Assembly (NCBI RefSeq): GCF_001552135.1
Contig: NZ_BCQP01000083.1
Span: 1-42,473 of the forward strand
Source of the DNA: Actinomadura chibensis NBRC 106107
Lineage (GTDB): Bacteria; Actinomycetota; Actinomycetes; Streptosporangiales; Streptosporangiaceae
DNA: 42,473 bases
Direction: 5' to 3'
The notes beneath the pieces are model-generated. The model saw only the letters and a program-made list of their open reading frames with translations. It had not been told where the DNA came from and ran no database searches. A program made the position numbers and the translations under genes. Shown here in pieces: positions 36,458 to 42,473 of the stretch; position 1 is the stretch's first letter; the number at the start of each line of letters is the position of its first letter.

Positions 36458-36841
36458 TCAGCCGCCGGACAGGCGCAGGAAGTCGCTCACCCCGATCGCC
36501 CCGAGGATCGGCCGGACGGCGGCGGGCACCGCCCGCCGCGTCTCGTCGTGGACGATCCGCGGGTCGGTCAGGCGGATCCGCTCGCCCCGCGTCACCAGGT
36601 CGCAGCCGCCCGCCGCGACGACGTTGCGCACCCAGTCCGACTCCGGGCCGTAGGTGAGCGCGGCGACGTAGCCGCCGGGCGCGCGGAAGACGTTGATCGG
36701 CGTCCGGTACACGCGCCCGGTCCGGCGCCCCTTGTGCAGGACGATCCCGAACCCGGGCAGGCGCGCCGCGAACGGACTGGTCACCCTGTTGGTCGCCACC
36801 CGGTTGACACGGGCCACGAATCCCGGGATCGGCACGGCCAT
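36458..36841 (-). CDS. Nitroreductase/deazaflavin(F420)-dependent oxidoreductase, DDN family
   Basis: 127 residues, the usual short split-barrel of the F420-dependent FDOR-A/DDN group. Recognisable features are the N-terminal helix VARVNRVATNRVTSPFAARLPGFGIVLHKGRRTGRVYRTPIN, then FRAPGGYVAALTYGPESDWVRNVVAAGG and the closing LTDPRIVHDETRRAVPAAVRPIL. These enzymes use reduced F420 to reduce quinones or nitro compounds, and are often membrane-associated. ATG 36841 follows AAAGGG; it lies 26 bp downstream of the S9 peptidase stop on the same strand and may be co-transcribed with it. Confidence 0.88.
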   Translation of the reverse strand: MAVPIPGFVARVNRVATNRVTSPFAARLPGFGIVLHKGRRTGRVYRTPINVFRAPGGYVAALTYGPESDWVRNVVAAGGCDLVTRGERIRLTDPRIVHDETRRAVPAAVRPILGAIGVSDFLRLSGG

Positions 36842-36867
36842 CACCCTTTCGGAGATCGAAGCGAGGC

Positions 36868-38949
36868 TCAGCGCGCCAGCGCGTTCTTCAGGAAGTCGAC
36901 CTGCAGGTGGAGGAGGTTCTCCGCGACGACCTCCTGCGACGTCATGTGCGTGACGCCCGACAGCGGCAGCACGGTGTGCGGGCGCCCGGCCGCGAGCAGC
37001 GCCGACGACAGCCGGAGCGTGTGCGCCGCGACGACGTTGTCGTCCGCCAGCCCGTGGATGACCATCAGCGGCCGCTTCAGCTCCCCCGCCATCCCGATCA
37101 GCGAGTTCGCCTCGTAGTTCTCCGGCTCCTCGTCGGGGTGGCCGAGGTAGCGCTCGGTGTAGTGGGTGTCGTACAGGCGCCAGTCGGTGGGCGGGGCCCC
37201 GGCGACGGCGGCGTGGAAGACGTCCGGGCGGCGCAGCACCGCGAGCGCGGCGAGCCAGCCGCCGAACGACCAGCCGCGGATGCCGACCCGGTCCAGGTCG
37301 AACGCGGCCGGGTTGCGGCGGGCCGCCTCGATCAGGGCGGTGATCTGGTCGTCCAGGACGGGTTCCACGAAGTCGCCGCGGATCGCGCGGTCCCACGCCG
37401 GACCGCGGCCGGGGGTGCCGCGGCCGTCCGCGATCACCACGGCGAAGCCCTGGTCGGCGAGCCACTGCGGCTCGCAGTACATCCGCTGGACGGCGAGCAC
37501 CCGCTGCGCACCCGGCCCGCCGTAGGGGTCGACGAGCACGGGCAGCTTCCCGTCGCCCGGCCGCCACCCGGACGGCAGCACCACGGCGGTGCGGATCTCG
37601 TTGTCGCCGGAGCGGAGCAGCTCCACCTTCGGCGTGATCACCGGGGTCTCCGCCAGCGAGGCGATCGGGTGCGTCCCGGCCGGCGTCCGCACCTCGACCT
37701 CCGAGCCCGGACGGTCCAGCCGAGCCCCCGACACGACGGTGATCTCGCCGGACCTGGTCCCGTTGAACACGCCCGCGCCCTCGGTCAGCCGCGTCACCTC
37801 GCCCCCCGCGACGGAGTAGAGGTGGACCTCGGTCGGCTCCTCCGAGCCGGTGAACAGGATCGAGTCGCCCTCCACGCCGAGGACCGACCGCACCTGGAGC
37901 CCGGCGGGCGTGACCGGCTCGCCCGCGACGGTCAGCCGCCGCGTCTCGGCCGCGCGGTCCTCGGTCACCCAGACGAGGTCGCCCGCGTCCGTCCGGGCGG
38001 GCAGCCCGGCGACGATCTCCGTCCAGTCGGGGTCGTGCTCGTTGTGCAGCAGCGCCGTCTCGCCGTTGGACGGGTCGACCCGCAGCACCCGCTGCGACCG
38101 CTGGTCCCGCGGCTGGACGACGATGAGCAGGCCGTGCCGGTCCCACGCGGCGGTGACGACGTAGGGGAACTCGCCCCGGTCCCAGGCGACGGCGACCCGG
38201 CCGCCCTCCACGGTGAACAGCACGAGCGACACCAGCGCGTTCGGGGTGCCCGCGCCCGGATAGGCGACCTCGGCCGGCACCGACTCCGGGTTCGCGGGGT
38301 CGGCGATGTGCCAGCGCTGCACGGGCGTCTCGTCGACGCGGGAGACGAGCAGCGTCCCGCCGTCCGGGGACCACCAGTGCCCCCGCATCCGGCCCATCTC
38401 CTCCGCCGCGACGAACTCGGCGAGGCCGTAGGACACCTGGGCGGACTCCGGCTGGACGAGCGCCCGGTCCCCCGTCCCGTCGATCTCGATGAGCCGCAGC
38501 GTCCGTCCGGACACGTAGGCGACGCGCCGCCCCGCCGGGTCGGGGCGCGGGTCGAACACCGGCGCCTGCGCGGGCAGGTCGCGGACGAGCCCCGTGTCGA
38601 GGTCGGCGACGTACAGCCGCCCGCCCAGGGTGAAGACGGCCTGCCGCATGGCCCGGTCGGTCGCGTAGCCGACGATGCCGCCCGCCTGCTCCCGCGCCCG
38701 CTCGCGGCGGGCCCGCTCCTCGGCGGGCAGGTTCTCCTCGCCCGGGACGTCGAGCCCCGCCGGGTCGGCGACGCAGCGCTCCTCCCCGGTGGCGGTGTCC
38801 AGCGTCCACAGGCAGGTCACGGGGTCGTCGCCCGCCCGCGTGCGCAGGAAGGCGACGCGCGTCCCGTCCGGGGCGATCTGGAAGGCGCGCGGGACGCCGA
38901 GGCTGAACCGTCGCGTGCGGGCGCTCTGCCGCGGATAGCTGATGCTCAT
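36868..38949 (-). CDS. S9-family (dipeptidyl peptidase IV-like) serine peptidase
   Basis: 693 residues. The N-terminal ~430 residues form the beta-propeller (repeats such as QIAPDGTRVAFLRT, DPAGRRVAYVSG, WWSPDGGTLLVSR), and the C-terminal ~260 the alpha/beta-hydrolase with GWSFGG (Ser561), GLADDN (Asp636 or 637) and GVTHM (His668). The EEM motif in FVAAEEMGRM resembles the N-terminal Glu pair of DPP-IV that binds the substrate amino group. No signal peptide is seen, so it is probably cytoplasmic. ATG 38949 has no ribosome-binding site; CAGACT seven bases upstream could be a leaderless -10. An earlier ATG at 39009 gives an unlikely extension. Confidence 0.92.
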   Translation of the reverse strand: MSISYPRQSARTRRFSLGVPRAFQIAPDGTRVAFLRTRAGDDPVTCLWTLDTATGEERCVADPAGLDVPGEENLPAEERARRERAREQAGGIVGYATDRAMRQAVFTLGGRLYVADLDTGLVRDLPAQAPVFDPRPDPAGRRVAYVSGRTLRLIEIDGTGDRALVQPESAQVSYGLAEFVAAEEMGRMRGHWWSPDGGTLLVSRVDETPVQRWHIADPANPESVPAEVAYPGAGTPNALVSLVLFTVEGGRVAVAWDRGEFPYVVTAAWDRHGLLIVVQPRDQRSQRVLRVDPSNGETALLHNEHDPDWTEIVAGLPARTDAGDLVWVTEDRAAETRRLTVAGEPVTPAGLQVRSVLGVEGDSILFTGSEEPTEVHLYSVAGGEVTRLTEGAGVFNGTRSGEITVVSGARLDRPGSEVEVRTPAGTHPIASLAETPVITPKVELLRSGDNEIRTAVVLPSGWRPGDGKLPVLVDPYGGPGAQRVLAVQRMYCEPQWLADQGFAVVIADGRGTPGRGPAWDRAIRGDFVEPVLDDQITALIEAARRNPAAFDLDRVGIRGWSFGGWLAALAVLRRPDVFHAAVAGAPPTDWRLYDTHYTERYLGHPDEEPENYEANSLIGMAGELKRPLMVIHGLADDNVVAAHTLRLSSALLAAGRPHTVLPLSGVTHMTSQEVVAENLLHLQVDFLKNALAR

Positions 38950-39061
38950 GAAACCGAGTCTGCCAGGCCGGAACGGCGGCGCGCCGGGGCCCTCTGCCCC
39001 TATGATCACGGGTCGTCGCCGGGCGGCCGCGGAATGAGCGGTGCCCCCGTCCAGGCTCGCG

Positions 39062-39067
39062 TAAGCT
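39062..39067 (+). promoter_or_regulatory. Candidate -10 for the second Ser/Thr kinase gene
   Basis: TAAGCT, about 48 bases before ATG 39115, with no clear -35. It sits in the divergent spacer (38950-39114) shared with the S9 peptidase. Confidence 0.35.
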
Positions 39068-39114
39068 CAAAGCTTCCCCAAGCACATTTCGTCACCGCGG
39101 CTGAGGAGTGGTCA

Positions 39115-40596
39115 ATGCCGGAGCTGCAGCCGGGAGATCCCCGGCGGCTTGGCTCGTACGAGATCGTCGAGCGGCTCGGCGAAGGCGGCCAAGGCGTCGT
39201 CTACGCCGGGATCGACGCCTCCGGGAACAAGGCCGCCATCAAACTGCTGCGCGCCGACCTGGCCGCCGACACGATGGCGCGCAACAGGTTCGTCCGGGAG
39301 GCGCAGGCCGCCAAGCAGGTCGCGCGGTTCTGCACCGCGCAGGTCCTGGAGGCCGACGTCGCGGGCGACCAGCCCTACATCGCCAGCGAGTACGTGCCCG
39401 GGCCCTCCCTGTACGCGCAGGTCACCGAGAGCGGCCCGATCTCCGGCGCGGCGCTGGAGCGGCTCGCGATCGGCACCGCGACCGCGCTGGTCGCGATCCA
39501 CCAGGCCGGGATCGTCCACCGCGACTTCAAGCCGCACAACGTCATCATGGCGCCGGACGGGCCGCGCGTGATCGACTTCGGCATCGCGCGGGCCTTCGAC
39601 GCGGGCCAGACCAACGCGACCAAGGCGATCGGGACGCCGTCCTACATGGCGCCCGAGCAGGTCGCGGGCGCCACCCTCACCGAGGCCGTGGACGTGTGGG
39701 CCTGGGCCACCACGATGGTGTTCGCCGCGACCGGCCGCCCGCCGTTCGGCGACGACACCGTCGTCGCGGTGATCAACCGGGTGATGCACGAGCCGCCGTC
39801 GCTGGACGGCGTCCCGCCGGACCTGCACCGCCTGATCGCCGCCTGCCTGGTCAAGGAGCCGGAGCGGCGGCCGACCGCGCAGCAGCTCATGATGGCGCTG
39901 ATCGGCAGCGGCCCGGGCGGCCCCGGCGCCGTCGGCGCCGCCGGAACCCTCGGGCAGACCCGGATGGACGACCCCGCCCAGGCGACCTCGATGCTCGCCG
40001 AGGGCTCGACGCTCGCCGCGGGCGGCCTGCCCGCCGCCGCGGCGGCCGCCGCCGGCGCCGGGGCGACCCGGCGGGTGTCGCCCGCCGACTACACCGGCAA
40101 CCTGCCGCCCGCGCGTCCCCCGTACGGGGGCGGCCCCCCGCCGGGACGCGGCCGCTACGACGACTGGGAGCCCGAGCGCAAGTCCAAGTGGCCGATCCTC
40201 GCGGCCGTCGCCGCGATCGCCGCGCTCGCGATCATCGTCGGCGTCTTCGTGGCCACCCGGGACAACGGCTCGCCCACCACGCCGGTGACGCCGTCCATCA
40301 GCGACTCCCCGTCGGTCTCGGACACCCCGACCGAGGAGGAGCCCACCGAGCCGACGCCCACCCGCACGCGCACCCGCCAGAACACGCCCCCGCCTGACAC
40401 GCCGACCCCCACGAACACCCCCACCGACGAGGGCACGCCGACGAACACCCCGACCGAGACGCCGACCGAGACCCCGACGACCGGCGGCACCGGCGGCAGC
40501 ACCGGCGGACCGGGCGGCGGTGGCGGCGGCGGAGGCGGCGGCGGAGGCGGTGGCGGCACCGGAACGGGCGCCGGCGGCCTCGGCACCGGCGACTGA
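39115..40596 (+). CDS. Receptor-type Ser/Thr protein kinase with Thr/Pro-rich and poly-Gly exterior
   Basis: 493 residues, ATG 39115 with GAGGAG at ideal spacing. The kinase domain is about 15-265: LGEGGQGVVYAG, Lys43 (AAIKLL), IVHRDFKPHN (Asp137), DFGIARAF (Asp154), GTPSYMAPEQ. A disordered Gly/Ala/Pro juxtamembrane region follows, then one transmembrane helix (about 360-382, WPILAAVAAIAALAIIVGVFVA). The exterior is about 110 residues of Thr/Pro repeats (NTPT, ETPT) ending in a run of 15 Gly with Thr/Ala, with no PASTA or other sensor domain. The type is a common actinobacterial kinase of unknown input. The neighbouring kinase cluster at 9-17 kb has an inverted topology by comparison. Confidence 0.92.
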   Translation: MPELQPGDPRRLGSYEIVERLGEGGQGVVYAGIDASGNKAAIKLLRADLAADTMARNRFVREAQAAKQVARFCTAQVLEADVAGDQPYIASEYVPGPSLYAQVTESGPISGAALERLAIGTATALVAIHQAGIVHRDFKPHNVIMAPDGPRVIDFGIARAFDAGQTNATKAIGTPSYMAPEQVAGATLTEAVDVWAWATTMVFAATGRPPFGDDTVVAVINRVMHEPPSLDGVPPDLHRLIAACLVKEPERRPTAQQLMMALIGSGPGGPGAVGAAGTLGQTRMDDPAQATSMLAEGSTLAAGGLPAAAAAAAGAGATRRVSPADYTGNLPPARPPYGGGPPPGRGRYDDWEPERKSKWPILAAVAAIAALAIIVGVFVATRDNGSPTTPVTPSISDSPSVSDTPTEEEPTEPTPTRTRTRQNTPPPDTPTPTNTPTDEGTPTNTPTETPTETPTTGGTGGSTGGPGGGGGGGGGGGGGGGTGTGAGGLGTGD

Positions 40597-40655
40597 TCGC
40601 GGCGCCGGACGACACGGCGGGCAGGGCGGTCGCCACCGGCGGTCCGTGCCCTGAG

Positions 40656-40661
40656 TAGGCT
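40656..40661 (+). promoter_or_regulatory. Leaderless -10 of mshB
   Basis: TAGGCT eight bases before ATG 40670. There is no ribosome-binding site upstream of the ATG, consistent with a leaderless message. Confidence 0.6.
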
Positions 40662-40669
40662 CGTTGACT

Positions 40670-41557
40670 ATGAAGGAGCCGCGGATCCTGTTCGTCCATG
40701 CCCATCCGGACGACGAGTCCATCGGGACCGGGGCGACCATGGCCAAGTACGCAGCCGAGGGAGCCCACGTCGGACTCGTCACCTGCACGCTGGGCGAGGA
40801 GGGCGAGGTCATCCCCGAGGAGCTGCGCCACCTCGCGTCCGACAAGGAGGACCGCCTCGGCGAGCACCGCATCGGCGAGCTCGCCGCGGCGTGCGCGGCG
40901 CTCGGCGTCCGCGACCACCGCTTCCTCGGCGGGCCCGGGCGCTGGCGCGACTCCGGCATGATGGGCGCGCCGACGAACGACGACCCGCGCTGCTTCTGGC
41001 AGGCCGACGTCGACACCGCCGCCCGCGACCTCGTCCCCGTGATCAGGGAGCTGCGCCCGCACGTCATCGTCACCTACGACGAGCGGGGCAACTACGGCCA
41101 CCCCGACCACATCCAGGCGCACCGCGTCGCGCGGCGCGCGTTCGAGCTCGCCGCCGACCCGTCCCACGAGGACGGCGCCGAGCCGTGGCGGGCCGCGAAG
41201 TTCTACGCCTACGCCACGCCGCGGACCGTCCTCGCCCGCGCCATCGCCGTGATGCGCGAGGCGAAGCTCCCCTTCGCCCGCGTCGCCGGACTGGACGAAC
41301 TCGGCTCCGGCGTCCCCGACGGCCAGGTCACCACCGTCGTCGACGCCCGCGCCCACCTCCCCGCCAAACTCGCCGCGCTCCGCGCCCACCGCACCCAGAT
41401 CACCGTCGCCCCCGAACAGGTCGGCCCGTTCTTCGCCCTGTCGAACAACCTCGGCCAACAAGCGTTCGGCACGGAGTACTTCATCCTCCAAACAGGCGAA
41501 CCAGGCCCCCTAGGCCCAGGCCGCCGAGAGACAGACCTCTTGGCAGGGTTGTATTAA
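40670..41557 (+). CDS. mshB: N-acetyl-1-D-myo-inositol-2-amino-2-deoxy-glucopyranoside deacetylase (mycothiol synthesis)
   Basis: 295 residues, normal for MshB. It removes acetate from GlcNAc-inositol, the second step toward mycothiol, in the cytoplasm. The PIG-L/LmbE zinc motif HAHPDDE is at residues 10-16 (ligands His12 and Asp15, catalytic Asp14), with the third His in GHPDHIQAHR. Specific MshB features include TYDERGNYGHPDHIQAH and the C-terminal FFALSNNLGQQAFGTEYFIL. ATG 40670 fits the leaderless -10 and MshB N-termini; the upstream in-frame TTG 40664 is less likely. It is next to the DUF6113-like gene, an arrangement I recall as common in actinomycetes. Confidence 0.94.
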   Translation: MKEPRILFVHAHPDDESIGTGATMAKYAAEGAHVGLVTCTLGEEGEVIPEELRHLASDKEDRLGEHRIGELAAACAALGVRDHRFLGGPGRWRDSGMMGAPTNDDPRCFWQADVDTAARDLVPVIRELRPHVIVTYDERGNYGHPDHIQAHRVARRAFELAADPSHEDGAEPWRAAKFYAYATPRTVLARAIAVMREAKLPFARVAGLDELGSGVPDGQVTTVVDARAHLPAKLAALRAHRTQITVAPEQVGPFFALSNNLGQQAFGTEYFILQTGEPGPLGPGRRETDLLAGLY

Positions 41558-41611
41558 CCCAGGGGGGCTGTGTTTTCCCAGGGGGGCGACCCCCTGGAAC
41601 CCCCGTTGGTC

Positions 41612-41663
41612 GCGAGGGGCCGTTTCCCGTTCCGCGTTCGCGGCCCGGGAAACGGCCCCTCGC
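41612..41663. repeat. 18-bp perfect inverted repeat downstream of mshB
   Basis: GCGAGGGGCCGTTTCCCG (41612-41629) pairs with 41646-41663 around a 16-base loop. It may terminate mshB (about 55 bases after its stop) but the unusual A/T content of the stem and the neighbouring repeats suggest a mobile-type intergenic element. Confidence 0.75.
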
Positions 41664-41689
41664 TCCTCGGGTCGGGCGACCTCCGGCCT

Positions 41690-41798
41690 TGGCGGCCTCC
41701 GGCCGCCCGACCCGCGCCCGTGGCTGGGCGATCTGTACACATGACCAGGGCGGGGCTTAGCTGTGCGCGGCCATGGCGGCCTCCGGCCGCCCGACCCG
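41690..41798. repeat. 25-bp direct repeat pair with related inverted copy
   Basis: The same 25-base sequence (TGGCGGCCTCCGGCCGCC... followed by CGACCCG) occurs at 41690-41714 and 41774-41798. Its last 11 bases also form an inverted repeat with 41668-41678. The 300-bp spacer has no supported gene and consists mostly of these units. Confidence 0.8.
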
Positions 41799-41839
41799 TG
41801 GCCTCGGCTGGGCTTGGTCGGGGGGTGGGGCGGGGCCGA

Positions 41840-41845
41840 TACGCT
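41840..41845 (+). promoter_or_regulatory. Leaderless -10 of the DUF6113-like gene
   Basis: TACGCT six bases before GTG 41852, the same hexamer as at lysR. Confidence 0.55.
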
Positions 41846-41851
41846 GGCGGG

Positions 41852-42334
41852 GTGGACAAGGACGACGAGGCAGGGGTGAGCCTGGCCAAGGGCGAATCGG
41901 CGCCCGCCCCGGCCGGGCCGGACGGCGAGGGGCCGCTCGACGCGGTCGTGTCCGGCGCCGGTTACGCGGCGCTCGGGCTGCTCGGCGGCGTGGTCGGCCT
42001 GCTCGGCTCGTTCGCCCAGGGCTGGACGCCCTGGGACGTCCCGGTCGCGGCGGTCGCCCTGGTGGCCCTGGTGTTCGCCATGGTGCAGCTCGCGGGCCAC
42101 GGCATGGGCGGACGAATCGGCGCGGCGGTCCCCGCCGTGGTCTGGGTCGTGGTGGTCCTGATCATGTCCATGCGCCGCCCCGAAGGCGACCTGGTCGTCC
42201 CAGGCACCCTCGCCGGATACGTCTACATCATCGGCGGCCTGGTAGCGGCAACGTTCGGAGTGATGCGCGTCCCCGCCGCCAACCCGCCCGGCCAATGGCT
42301 CCTAGGCAAGACCCCCCGCCCCCACAACAAGTAA
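41852..42334 (+). CDS. Small polytopic membrane protein, DUF6113-like
   Basis: 160 residues from GTG 41852. An acidic/Ala-rich N-terminus (1-28) precedes four hydrophobic segments (about 33-52, 56-78, 83-105, 115-135) and a short C-terminal tail GQWLLGKTPRPHNK. The sequence is consistent with the DUF6113 family that often follows mshB, but I assign this mainly by context and topology. The function is unknown. The longer open frame beginning near 41570 runs through the repeat region and is not credible. Confidence 0.75.
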   Translation: MDKDDEAGVSLAKGESAPAPAGPDGEGPLDAVVSGAGYAALGLLGGVVGLLGSFAQGWTPWDVPVAAVALVALVFAMVQLAGHGMGGRIGAAVPAVVWVVVVLIMSMRRPEGDLVVPGTLAGYVYIIGGLVAATFGVMRVPAANPPGQWLLGKTPRPHNK

Positions 42335-42473
42335 CCCCAGCCAAGGCCCCCACGGACAAGCCCGGCCATGGTCGCATGCGCAAATAGGCCCAGCCGAGGT
42401 TTAAGCCGCGTACAGATCAGCTCAGCCGGGGTCACGGTTCGTGCGGCCGGAGGGCGGCCACGCCCTCCGGCCA
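42335..42473. terminator. Terminal spacer with 12-bp hairpin
   Basis: The spacer after the DUF6113-like stop has no gene. At 42445-42472 GGCCGGAGGGCG pairs perfectly with CGCCCTCCGGCC around a 4-base loop; it could be a terminator or another copy of the local CCGGCC-rich repeat family. The window ends one base later. Confidence 0.5.

Noticed and set aside
36907..39114. Long plus-strand extension of the second kinase gene
   Set aside because: It runs antisense to the S9 peptidase with all its motifs; ATG 39115 has an ideal ribosome-binding site.
40510..40575. Poly-Gly run as a frameshift or assembly artefact
   Set aside because: The frame stays open to a natural stop and similar tails occur in actinobacterial kinases.
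41570..41851. N-terminal extension of the DUF6113-like protein
   Set aside because: It is encoded by the repeat units and has no conserved look; the -10 and GTG at 41852 fit better.

Overview
This is a high-GC (roughly 70-75 %) actinobacterial chromosome segment. The codon bias, many GTG starts, four-base ATGA/GTGA gene overlaps, apparently leaderless promoters, a mycothiol-pathway gene (mshB), an F420-type nitroreductase-like protein and two succinate dehydrogenases point to a filamentous actinomycete. Streptosporangiales/Thermomonosporaceae (Actinomadura-like) is my best guess, inferred from gene style only. I saw no rRNA, tRNA, CRISPR array, transposase or phage gene.

Layout. 1-2.3 kb: the 3' end of a translationally coupled operon (Gly-rich protein fragment, single-pass membrane protein, transglycosylase/NlpC-P60 wall hydrolase), resembling the accessory end of a conjugation or secretion locus. 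2.3-5.6 kb: MarR regulator divergent from an amidohydrolase, then Mut7-C and NUDIX proteins. 5.6-9 kb: NlpC/P60 hydrolase under a c-di-AMP (ydaO-type) riboswitch, divergent from typA. 9-17.2 kb: a six-gene minus-strand cluster (DUF4282 membrane protein, membrane Ser/Thr kinase, coiled-coil protein, Clp-like AAA+ with a pore loop, radical SAM protein, zinc-ribbon/FHA protein). This is the best candidate for an undescribed system. 17.3-19.5 kb: prepilin-peptidase-like protein and an LCP cell-wall ligase. 20-23.6 kb: Sdh1-type sdhCAB behind two CRP-like boxes, then a Crp/Fnr regulator. 24.7-27.8 kb: LysR regulator, MFS transporter, arginase-fold protein. 27.8-31.2 kb: a second, diheme type-B sdhCAB on the minus strand with a DosR/DevR-like box upstream. 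31.4-36.4 kb: response regulator-PP2C fusion and a heterodimeric ABC exporter with complementary degenerate sites. 36.4-42.3 kb: F420-type oxidoreductase, S9 peptidase, a second Ser/Thr kinase, mshB and a DUF6113-like membrane protein, with repeat-rich spacers near the end.

How the genes fit together. The two Sdh operons carry different predicted operators: CRP-like for Sdh1 and hypoxia DosR-like for type B. This suggests that succinate/fumarate chemistry is switched by cAMP and oxygen status. In the 9-17 kb cluster, kinase plus FHA suggests phospho-dependent recruitment, and the Clp-like subunit suggests ATP-driven protein remodelling. The radical SAM partner is unexplained.
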